Shown: positions 53,041 through 60,305 of the stretch, one piece after another
Layout of the letters: every line of letters begins with the position of its first letter
Numbering within the stretch: the stretch's first letter is position 1
Assembly (NCBI RefSeq): GCF_029868745.1
Contig: NZ_JARWOP010000137.1
Location: forward strand, 1 to 64,000
Reading direction: 5' to 3'
Length of the DNA: 64,000 nt
Origin: Nocardia wallacei
GTDB taxonomy: Bacteria; Actinomycetota; Actinomycetes; Mycobacteriales; Mycobacteriaceae
Notes under the pieces: model-generated
Seen by the model: only the letters and a program-made list of their open reading frames with translations
The model's database searches: none
What the model was told of the DNA's origin: nothing
Made by a program: the position numbers and the translations under genes

Positions 53041-54168
53041 ATGAACAGCACGGAGATTCAGCCCTTCCACATCGACATCCCGCAGTCGGACGTCGATGAC
53101 CTGCGTCGGCGGCTGGCCGAGACCCGCTGGCCCGCACAGCTTCCCGGCTCCGGCCGCAGTCGGGGCGTACCTGTCGCCGAGGTACGCGAGCTGGCCCGGC
53201 ACTGGGGCGCCGCGTTCGACTGGCGCGCACAGGAGCGGCGGCTCAACGAGTTTCCGCAATACCGCACCGAAATCGACGGTACGGCAGTGCATTTCCTGCA
53301 CGTGCGCGCCGCGGATCCGGAGGCGCTGCCCCTGGTGCTGAACCACGGGTGGCCGAATTCCATCGCGGAATTCACCGAGCTGATCGGGAGACTGACCGAT
53401 CCCCACGGCGACGCCGCGGCGCAGGCCTTCCACGTGGTGGTGCCGTCGGTCCCGGGATTCGGCTTCTCCGACGCGCCACACGACACGGGCTGGACCGTCG
53501 AGCGCGTCGCCTCGATGTGGGCGCGGCTCATGGCCCGGCTCGGCTACGACCGCTACCTGGTGCAGGGCGGCGACCTGGGCAGCTATGTGGCCACGGCGCT
53601 GGCGGAGGCGGCGCCGGAACATGTCGCGGGGCTGTATATCACCGGCGGCCTGGGCTTTCCGACCGAGGCCGACGTGCCGGAGCTGACCGACGCGGAGCGC
53701 GCGGCGTACGACGCCATGATGTCGGCGGACTGGGTGAACGGCGTCGACCACCACGCGCTGTTGCGGTCGGCGCCGCAGACCTTCGACTTCGGCTGGAGCG
53801 ATTCGCCGGCGGCGGCGCTGGCCTGGATGCGGCAGAAGTTCCACGATTTCAGCGCCGCCGGCGCGCTCGCCGACGCGATAGACCGCGACGCCTTCCTGAC
53901 GAATCTGAGCGTCTACTGGTTCACGCGCTCGTTCGGCACCTCGGCATGGCCGTATTACGAGAGCACCGGCTTCGCCTGGCCGCGGGGTTCGGCAGCGGTG
54001 CCGACCGGCGTGTACAGCGGCCCGCCCGGCATCCGGCGGCTCGCCGAACGCACCGCGAAGGTCGTGCACTGGCCGGAGGACAACCCGTCGGGCCATCACT
54101 TCATCGCCATGGACCGACCCGACGCGTACGCCGCCGACCTGCGGAGATTCGTCGCGGCCAGCGGGTAA
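53041..54168 (+). CDS. Epoxide hydrolase with EHN domain
   Basis: 375 aa, microsomal-type epoxide hydrolase family. N-terminal EHN domain (HIDIPQSDVDDLRRRLAETRWP), oxyanion segment LNHGWPNSIAEF, PSVPGFGFSD, Asp nucleophile in LVQGGDLGSYVATALA and the catalytic His in GHHFIAMDRPD. Adds water to an epoxide to give a diol. ATG at 53041; an upstream in-frame start at 53020 is weaker. No signal peptide. Confidence 0.9.
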   Translation: MNSTEIQPFHIDIPQSDVDDLRRRLAETRWPAQLPGSGRSRGVPVAEVRELARHWGAAFDWRAQERRLNEFPQYRTEIDGTAVHFLHVRAADPEALPLVLNHGWPNSIAEFTELIGRLTDPHGDAAAQAFHVVVPSVPGFGFSDAPHDTGWTVERVASMWARLMARLGYDRYLVQGGDLGSYVATALAEAAPEHVAGLYITGGLGFPTEADVPELTDAERAAYDAMMSADWVNGVDHHALLRSAPQTFDFGWSDSPAAALAWMRQKFHDFSAAGALADAIDRDAFLTNLSVYWFTRSFGTSAWPYYESTGFAWPRGSAAVPTGVYSGPPGIRRLAERTAKVVHWPEDNPSGHHFIAMDRPDAYAADLRRFVAASG

Positions 54169-54185
54169 CCGGCCGTCTCGAGGTA

Positions 54186-54227
54186 AATCTTCCTATATCT
54201 AGTCAGATCATTAGATATAGGAAGATT
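54186..54227. terminator. Perfect 16-bp AT-rich stem-loop between convergent genes
   Basis: Arms AATCTTCCTATATCTA (54186-54201) and its exact reverse complement (54212-54227) around a 10-base loop. It lies 17 bases after the epoxide hydrolase stop and three bases after the fadE10 stop, so it can end transcription in both directions. Strongly AT-rich in a GC-rich setting; no U tract. Confidence 0.75.
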
Positions 54228-54230
54228 GCC

Positions 54231-56186
54231 CTACGGCGCCGCTCCCGCGCGGGTCGACGGCAGGAACGGAGTCAACAGGTTCTGCTCGGTGGACGGGCCG
54301 AACTGCCATTCGGCGATCCACGGGCCGGTGCCCTCGCTCGGGTCGGACACACCCTCCTCGAGCCATTGGTACCGGCCGTCGAGCACCCCGCGGGCCACCG
54401 CGGTGTCGGCCTCGTCGGTGTTGTCCCACAACTCGTCGAACAGGCGCTCGATGCGCAGGCGCGACTGCTTGCAGAAGGTGTCGGCCAGTTCCTCGGCCGC
54501 CGCGGCCTCGGCTCCGTCCGCCACGCGCAGCGCCCGCGCCCGGACGCAGGCCGCCGACATCGCGAACAGTTCGGCGCCGATGTCGACGATGCGCCCCAGG
54601 AAACCTTGCCGGTACTCGAGTTTCGCCTGCCAGCGGCCCATGGCGTACATCAGCGACCGGGCCTGCTTGCGCGACATCCGCTCGACGAACCGGACATGCT
54701 TGGCCAGCGGCCCGAACTCGGCGTAGGTCGCCGGCACCGACCCCGCGCCGACGGCCAGCTGCGGGAACCACTTGGCGTAGAAGCCGCCCGCGCCGACGGC
54801 CGCCTTCGCTTTGGCTTTGAATTCCGCGTTGCGATCGACCAGGGCGCCGGCGGCGGCCATGTGCGCGTCGGCCATCTCGCGGGCGATCAGCAGCCGCATG
54901 ATCTCGCTGGACCCCTCGAAGATTCGGTTGATCCGCAGGTCGCGGACCAATTGCTCGGCGGCGACCGCCCGCTCGCCGCGCGCCCGCAGCGACGCCGCCG
55001 TCTCGTAACCGCGCCCGCCGCGGATCTGCACCAGCTCGTCGGCGATCCGGCAGCTCATCTCCGAGGCCCACAGCTTGGCCAGCGCGGCCTCGATGCGGAT
55101 GTCGTTGCGGTCCTCGTCGCACATGGTGCCGGACAGGTCCAGCGCCGCCTCGAGCGCGAAGGTCGTCGCGGCGATGTAGGACAGCTTCGCGCCGACCGCG
55201 GCGTGCTCGCCGACCGGGCGGCCCCACTGCACCCGGGCGGCCGACCATTCCCGGGCGATCTTCAGCGACCACTTGGCCGCGGCCGTGCACAGCGCCGGAA
55301 TCGCGAGGCGGCCCGCGTTGAGCGTGGTGAGCGCGATCTTGAGACCGTCACCCTCGCGACCGATCAAGTTGGCCTTGGGCACTCGCACGTCGTGCATGCG
55401 GGTGACACCGTTCTCGATACCGCGCAGGCCCATGAACGCGTTGCGCCGTTCGACGGTGATGCCGGGGGAGTCGGCCTCGACCACGAACGCGGAGATGCCG
55501 CCGCGGCGTCCTTCACCGCGCGGCACCCGGGCCATCACGACGAGCAGTTCCGCGACCACGCCGTTGGTGGTCCACAGCTTGACGCCGTTGAGCAGGTAGG
55601 CCTCGCCGTCCTCGGTCGGCGTCGCGGTGCATGCCATGCGGGCCGGATCCGAACCCACATCGGGCTCGGTGAGCAGGAAGGCGCTCACCGCGCCGCGCGC
55701 GCAGCGCGGCAGGAATTCGCGCTTCTGCTCCGGCGTGCCCGCCAACTTCAACGGCTCCGGCACGCCGATCGACTGATGCGCCGACAGCAGCACGCCCAGG
55801 CTCGGGTGCGCCGACCCGACGACCATCAACGCCTTGTTGTACCCGACCTGCGACAGGCCCTGCCCGCCGTACTCCTCGGGAATCTTGAGCCCGAAACAGC
55901 CGAGTTCGGCCAGGCCGCGGACGTATTCGGCGGGGATCTTCGCCGTCTCCTCGATCACGTCGCCGTCGATCGTGTCGACGTAGGCGCGCAGCCGGTCCAG
56001 ATAGGCCGCGGTCTTGGCGCTGTCCTGCGCCGACGGCTGCGGGTACGGGTGGATCAGGTCGAGCCGGAACCGGCCGAGGAACATCTCCTTCGCGAAAGAC
56101 GGCTTCGCCCAGGTGGTTTCGCGGGATTCTTCGACGAGAGCGCGGGCCTGTTCTTCGGTGGCGTCTACTTTCGCGGTGGCCGTCAT
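54231..56186 (-). CDS. fadE10: Acyl-CoA dehydrogenase, FadE10-like
   Basis: 651 aa, a long-form FAD-dependent dehydrogenase. Seen: FAKEMFLGRF, GCFGLKIPEEYGGQGLSQVGYN, LTEPDVGSDPARM, WTTNGVVAELLVVMARVPR, RGIENGVTRMHDVRVP, LNAGRLAIP, QIRGGRGYETAASLRARGERAVAAEQLVRDLRINRIFEGSSEIMRLLIARE and a ~220-residue C-terminal extension ending EGTGPWIAEWQFGP. The layout and length match M. tuberculosis FadE10 (Rv0873), from memory. GGAGGACAGC before ATG 56186. A CRP-like site lies just upstream. Confidence 0.9.
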   Translation of the reverse strand: MTATAKVDATEEQARALVEESRETTWAKPSFAKEMFLGRFRLDLIHPYPQPSAQDSAKTAAYLDRLRAYVDTIDGDVIEETAKIPAEYVRGLAELGCFGLKIPEEYGGQGLSQVGYNKALMVVGSAHPSLGVLLSAHQSIGVPEPLKLAGTPEQKREFLPRCARGAVSAFLLTEPDVGSDPARMACTATPTEDGEAYLLNGVKLWTTNGVVAELLVVMARVPRGEGRRGGISAFVVEADSPGITVERRNAFMGLRGIENGVTRMHDVRVPKANLIGREGDGLKIALTTLNAGRLAIPALCTAAAKWSLKIAREWSAARVQWGRPVGEHAAVGAKLSYIAATTFALEAALDLSGTMCDEDRNDIRIEAALAKLWASEMSCRIADELVQIRGGRGYETAASLRARGERAVAAEQLVRDLRINRIFEGSSEIMRLLIAREMADAHMAAAGALVDRNAEFKAKAKAAVGAGGFYAKWFPQLAVGAGSVPATYAEFGPLAKHVRFVERMSRKQARSLMYAMGRWQAKLEYRQGFLGRIVDIGAELFAMSAACVRARALRVADGAEAAAAEELADTFCKQSRLRIERLFDELWDNTDEADTAVARGVLDGRYQWLEEGVSDPSEGTGPWIAEWQFGPSTEQNLLTPFLPSTRAGAAP

Positions 56187-56202
56187 GCTGTCCTCCATCG
56201 GA

Positions 56203-56218
56203 CGTGATCAGAATCACA
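56203..56218 (-). promoter_or_regulatory. CRP-like site upstream of fadE10
   Basis: On the minus strand TGTGATTCTGATCACG fits the TGTGA-N6-TCACA consensus of actinobacterial CRP (one end base differs). It is 17 bases before the fadE10 start and in the divergent gap shared with the hydrolase gene. cAMP control of lipid oxidation would make sense; proximity to the start suggests repression (inference). Confidence 0.4.
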
Positions 56219-56362
56219 TTCGAGTGTAGGAGGGTTTGTTACCCGCCGGTAGAGGTGCGAACGGCACCGTTTCGGCATCGTGTACATAACGGCAGGTTCG
56301 CGCGGTTAACGCGCTGGAAATCCCTATCGACAACCGGGCAGGAACGGATTTCCCCGGGAGAC

Positions 56363-57322
56363 ATGATGTCCACGATCGCACTACGCGCCGCCGACTTCGA
56401 CGGTCACCATGTCACCGTCTGCGCGGACGACGGCACACCGCTCGCCGCGCGCGTGTTCGGCTCCGACACCGCACCGCTGACCGTCGTCTTCGTGCACGGC
56501 CACTGCCTGCGCACCGAATCCTGGTCGTTCCTGCGGGAGCAGTTGCGGCGGCAGTGGGGCGAGGGCACCCGCATGGTGTTCTACGACCATCGCGGGCACG
56601 GCGAGTCGGGCTCGGCCGATCCGGACACCTACACCATCGATCAGCTCGGCCACGACCTCGACGCCGTACTGCGCACCGTCGCCCCGTCCGGTCCCGTGGT
56701 GCTGGTCGGGCATTCGATGGGCGCGATGGTGGTGCTGGCCTACGCCCGGCTGTTCCCGGCGGCGGTGGGCTCCCGCATCGTCGGCATCGGACTGCTGGCC
56801 GCGGCGGCCGGCGGCCTGACCACCGTGGGCCTGGCGCGCTTCCTGAACCGGCACGCGGTCAGCTCGCTGCGGGCCGCCGTACGCCGCGCGCCGCGGCTGA
56901 TGCAGACGTCGAAGCGGTTGTCCCGCAGGGTCTTCGAGCCGATGGTGCGCGAGGCCGGGTTCGGAACGCGCAAGGTGAACCCGCACATGGCCGCGATCGC
57001 GACCGCGATGCTCAACGACACGCCGCTGCTGACCATGACCAGCTTCCTCGACTCGCTGATCCGCTTCGACGAGAACGCGACCCTGCGGCTGCTGTCCGAT
57101 CTGCCGACGCTGGTGCTGGCCGGGTCGGCCGACATCATGATCCCCTTCGCGCACTCGGTGGTGCTGGCCTCCCAGCTCAGCGGCGCCGAACTGGTCCGCC
57201 TGGACGGCGCCGGGCACAGCGTGATCCTCGAACGCGCCGAGGAGGTGGCGGCCGCGGTGGCGGCGCTGGTCGAACGGGCCGTCGGCGTCGACCGCGGCGC
57301 GGCCTATGCCGCAGCGGGCTGA
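56363..57322 (+). CDS. Alpha/beta hydrolase
   Basis: 319 aa. HGHCLRTESW near residue 45 (oxyanion), LVGHSMGAMVVLAYA with the Ser nucleophile, LAGSADIMIPFAHS with the acid and DGAGHSVILERAEEV with His: complete triad. No signal peptide. ATG 56363 (or 56366), preceded by GGGAGAC; an in-frame ATG at 56204 would start inside the regulatory gap. Divergent from fadE10. Confidence 0.85.
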   Translation: MMSTIALRAADFDGHHVTVCADDGTPLAARVFGSDTAPLTVVFVHGHCLRTESWSFLREQLRRQWGEGTRMVFYDHRGHGESGSADPDTYTIDQLGHDLDAVLRTVAPSGPVVLVGHSMGAMVVLAYARLFPAAVGSRIVGIGLLAAAAGGLTTVGLARFLNRHAVSSLRAAVRRAPRLMQTSKRLSRRVFEPMVREAGFGTRKVNPHMAAIATAMLNDTPLLTMTSFLDSLIRFDENATLRLLSDLPTLVLAGSADIMIPFAHSVVLASQLSGAELVRLDGAGHSVILERAEEVAAAVAALVERAVGVDRGAAYAAAG

Positions 57323-57424
57323 AACGAACAATTTTCGAATCGACACGAGCGCTCGCGCCGAAGATCACGTACTGTGTTGTAGATCACGATGTGCGGTCTG
57401 TCACACGGGCTCGAGGAGGTTTCG

Positions 57425-57715
57425 ATGACACGCAGCGAGATTGCTGAGCTGCACTTCGCCGTGGGCCAGCTCCGGCAATGCCTGGGCGCACTGCGGTCCC
57501 ACTACGGAGACGCCAACTCCGTGCGGCGACTGGAGAACGACCTCGAGCGCCTCACCATAGACGCGGACGAATTCGAGAAGTCGCCCCCGCCCGAGGTTGC
57601 CGAGCGACGCGAGCAAGAGGTCATCTACGTCCCGGACAGCAAGTCCGACGAGGCCGCCTGGATGGGCGCGCAGGACGAGGGCCTGGGCTTCCACTCCCGC
57701 CCCCGCACGAAGTAA
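57425..57715 (+). CDS. Small hypothetical protein, function unknown
   Basis: 96 aa, highly charged and probably helical in the first half (EIAELHFAVGQLRQCLGALRSHYG, RRLENDLERLTIDADEFE), then a looser tail with VIYVPDSKSDEAAWMGAQDEGLGF. Not recognised. Strong GAGGAGG before ATG 57425. Convergent with the pseudo-thiolase gene. Confidence 0.65.
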   Translation: MTRSEIAELHFAVGQLRQCLGALRSHYGDANSVRRLENDLERLTIDADEFEKSPPPEVAERREQEVIYVPDSKSDEAAWMGAQDEGLGFHSRPRTK

Positions 57716-57782
57716 TAGTTCGGTCCGCAGCGCGAGTCGGGGCGCCCGGCTCGCGTACGAGTAGTTCCGGCACGGTGCTGCT

Positions 57783-58955
57783 TCAGGCGCGGTGACGGCC
57801 CGAGCGGCGGCTCCGCAGGCCGTGGAATCGCGCTCCCCTGGGGGTATTCGCCGCCGGTGCGGCCGCCGACGACTCGAACAGCATCGCGACCCCGCGGTCA
57901 GCCGCCGAGTCCGCGGCGACCAGCGCGTACGCGCCACCTCGCCGGGCCAGCTCGTGCAGCAGGGTGGCCGTCATCCGAGCGCCGGTCGCCGCGCCCGGAT
58001 CGCCCAGGGCCAGCGCGCCGCCGTTGACGTTCACCGTGTCGAGGTCGTGCCGGCCGAAGTGCCGGGTCAGCGCGAGCACCTCGACCGCCGACCGTTCCGC
58101 CACCTCCAGCAGATCGATGTCGTCGAGCGAGAGGCCGTTGCGCGACAACAGTTTCGCGACCGCCGCGGCGACGGCGGGCGTGCTGCCGTCGGTGCCCGCC
58201 GCCGCCCAGTCGGTCACGTAGGCGAGCGGCTCCAGCCCGAGATCGACCAGCCGGTCCTCGGCCACCAACAGGCAGGCCGCGGCGCCCGCGCCGGGCACGC
58301 CGACGGCGGCCGCGGTGAGCACGCCGCCGGGCAGCAGCGGGGCCAGGCTCGTCAGCGCGCGAGTCGACATATCGGCGCGCGACTGCTCGTCGCGACCCAC
58401 CAGATGCGGTACGGCGCTTTCGGATCGGTGCCGCAACTCGTCCGGCGCGGCGGCCACCACCGGAACGATCTCGGCGTCGAAGATCCCCTGCCGCCAGGCG
58501 CGGGCGGCGCGGCGACGGCTGCCCAGCGCGAACTCGTCGGAGTCGGTGCGCTCGAGGTGATACCGCTCGGCCAGGCGCTCGGCATGCGCCGGATCGGCGG
58601 CGGCGAGCGCGGTTTCGGCGGGAACGGTGTCGTGCACGCCCCCGGCGACCACCACGGCCGCGGTCTCGGCGTGCACCATCGTGGCGGCGACGATCAGGGC
58701 TGACAGGCCGTCGCCGGCTCCCACCTCGAAACCGGCCAGGGCGGACGGCAATCCGGCACCGAGCGCGGCGGGGCGGGCGACGCCGGGCGGACCCGCCAGC
58801 ACCACCTCGTCGACGCGGGCGACGTCGAGTTCCGCGCGACCGACGGCACCGGCGATCGCGGCCGCGGCCAGTCGCCACGGCGGCACGGCCGCCACCGCGC
58901 CACCGGCGAACCCGCTCGGCGTGCGCACCGGCGACACGATCGCCGCTCTCCTCAT
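57783..58955 (-). CDS. Thiolase-fold protein lacking all catalytic residues
   Basis: 390 aa. The thiolase fold is clear (AIVSPVRTPSG, VVVAGGVHDTVPAE, VNVNGGALALGDPGAATGARMTATLLHEL). But the nucleophile Cys position reads GAGDGL (Ala80), the GHP His reads GDP (Asp), the second Cys region reads VAADSAADRG (Asp), and the NEAFA loop reads EVAERSA. None of the condensing or thiolytic residues remain, so it cannot act as a thiolase; it may bind acyl-CoA or a partner. ATG at 58955 after AAGGAGA. Divergent from the sdh operon. Confidence 0.82.
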   Translation of the reverse strand: MRRAAIVSPVRTPSGFAGGAVAAVPPWRLAAAAIAGAVGRAELDVARVDEVVLAGPPGVARPAALGAGLPSALAGFEVGAGDGLSALIVAATMVHAETAAVVVAGGVHDTVPAETALAAADPAHAERLAERYHLERTDSDEFALGSRRRAARAWRQGIFDAEIVPVVAAAPDELRHRSESAVPHLVGRDEQSRADMSTRALTSLAPLLPGGVLTAAAVGVPGAGAAACLLVAEDRLVDLGLEPLAYVTDWAAAGTDGSTPAVAAAVAKLLSRNGLSLDDIDLLEVAERSAVEVLALTRHFGRHDLDTVNVNGGALALGDPGAATGARMTATLLHELARRGGAYALVAADSAADRGVAMLFESSAAAPAANTPRGARFHGLRSRRSGRHRA

Positions 58956-59250
58956 CGACTCTCCTTCTCGCGCCGCGCTGCCGACAGCTAACTGCCACGC
59001 GGCGGTGATCGCATCCGCTGACCGGCGACGCCACCGCGCCGAGCGCCCGGCAACCACCGCCGAGACGCGGCCGGGCAGGGGCGGCCGGGCCCGCCGGACA
59101 CGCAGCCCACCACAGCGTTGTTGCTGGTATGTGACGTCGGGACCAGCGCCGACGCGGTGTGAAACGACCCAATTCCGAACATGCGGTGAAAGGCCCTGTG
59201 GTCCAGGACAGTTCGTGAGGGTTGCTTACGGTTCACTGTCGAGACCGCCA

Positions 59251-59275
59251 CGCCACATGATCAGAAAATGTGGCG
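59251..59275. promoter_or_regulatory. 25-bp palindrome in the thiolase-sdh gap
   Basis: Eight-base arms CGCCACAT (59251-59258) and ATGTGGCG (59268-59275) with a 9-base spacer, roughly midway in the 424-base divergent gap (58956-59379). Could be an operator for either direction. No other gene is seen in this gap. Confidence 0.4.
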
Positions 59276-59379
59276 CAAATCATAGCCGTCCAGGCGGGTC
59301 GATATTGCCGGGACCGGGCGCGGGTCATAGCAGGGGTGACGTATGGTGCTCACCATCACATTCGATGCCGGAGGTAACG

Positions 59380-59421
59380 ATGACGTTCCACGGGGTAGAT
59401 CAGCGAGGCATCCTGCAGTGA
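59380..59421 (+). CDS. 13-residue leader peptide overlapping sdhC
   Basis: ATG at 59380 with an excellent GGAGGT six to seven bases upstream reads MTFHGVDQRGILQ and stops with a TGA (59419-59421) that overlaps the GTG start of sdhC (59418-59420) as GTGA. The sdhC GTG has no ribosome site of its own, so ribosomes ending the leader probably restart there. It may set or regulate sdh expression. Confidence 0.55.
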   Translation: MTFHGVDQRGILQ

Positions 59422-60248
59422 CCGCAGCACCGACACGCGCACCCGAACCGGGCACGGGGGTCTTCAGCGCAACCCGCGCGGCCATTTCCGACCGGACGCT
59501 CCGCACCGATCGATGGTGGATCCCACCGCTGATCACGGTAGTAGGGCTGGGCGCGTTCATCATCTACGCGACCGTGAGAGCCTTTGTGCGCTCGGCCTAT
59601 TGGGTGGCCGACTACCACTATCTGACGCCGTTCTACTCACCCTGCGTGAGCACCTCGTGCGTCGAGGGCTCGGCACACTTCGGGCACTGGGTGGACGCGC
59701 TGCCGGTATGGATCCCGCTCGGGTTCCTGGTGCTGCCGTTCCTGCTGCTGTTCCGCCTGACCTGCTACTACTACCGCAAGGCCTACTACCGGGCGGTGTG
59801 GTTCTCGCCGCCGGCCTGCGCGGTGGCCGAGCCGCACGCGAAATACACGGGGGAGACCCGGCTTCCGCTGATCATCCAGAACGCGCACCGCTACTTCTTC
59901 TATGTGGCGTGCATCGTCTCGGTGGTCAACACCTACGACGCGATCGTCGCCTTCCACGGCAAGTCCGGCGGCTTCGGGTTCGGGCTGGGCAATCTGGTGC
60001 TGCTGCTGAATGTGGTGCTGCTGTGGGCGTACACGCTCTCCTGCCACTCCTGCCGGCACATCGCGGGCGGGCGGCTCAAGCACTTCTCCGCGCATCCGGT
60101 CCGGTACTGGTTCTGGACGCAGGTGTCGAAGCTGAACACCCGCCACATGGCGCTGGCCTGGACGACGCTGGGCACGCTGGTGCTCACCGACTTCTACGTC
60201 ATGCTCGTCGCCAGCGGCACCCTCACGGATCTGCGCTTCGTCGACTGA
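59418..60248 (+). CDS. sdhC: Succinate dehydrogenase membrane anchor subunit (Sdh1 type)
   Basis: 276 aa from the GTG at 59418. Five membrane helices (near WWIPPLITVVGLGAFIIYATV, VWIPLGFLVLPFLLLF, RYFFYVACIVSVVNTYDAIV, GNLVLLLNVVLLWAYTLSC and ALAWTTLGTLVLTDFYVMLV). Anchors SdhAB and passes electrons to quinone; conserved His residues (e.g. NAHRYFFY, CHSCRH) are candidate haem ligands. Resembles Rv0249c. An in-frame ATG at 59343 lacks support. First structural gene of sdhCAB. Confidence 0.87.
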   Translation: MTAAPTRAPEPGTGVFSATRAAISDRTLRTDRWWIPPLITVVGLGAFIIYATVRAFVRSAYWVADYHYLTPFYSPCVSTSCVEGSAHFGHWVDALPVWIPLGFLVLPFLLLFRLTCYYYRKAYYRAVWFSPPACAVAEPHAKYTGETRLPLIIQNAHRYFFYVACIVSVVNTYDAIVAFHGKSGGFGFGLGNLVLLLNVVLLWAYTLSCHSCRHIAGGRLKHFSAHPVRYWFWTQVSKLNTRHMALAWTTLGTLVLTDFYVMLVASGTLTDLRFVD

Positions 60249-60305
60249 TCCCCGACCTCCCACCACCTCAGCATCTCCCTCTGTCTCCCAGGAGTATTCG
60301 GTTCC

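Noticed and set aside
53349-56207. A 952-codon open frame on the plus strand opposite fadE10
   Set aside because: Antisense to a clear FadE10-like gene; Arg/Gly/Pro-rich with no family motif. A high-GC shadow frame.
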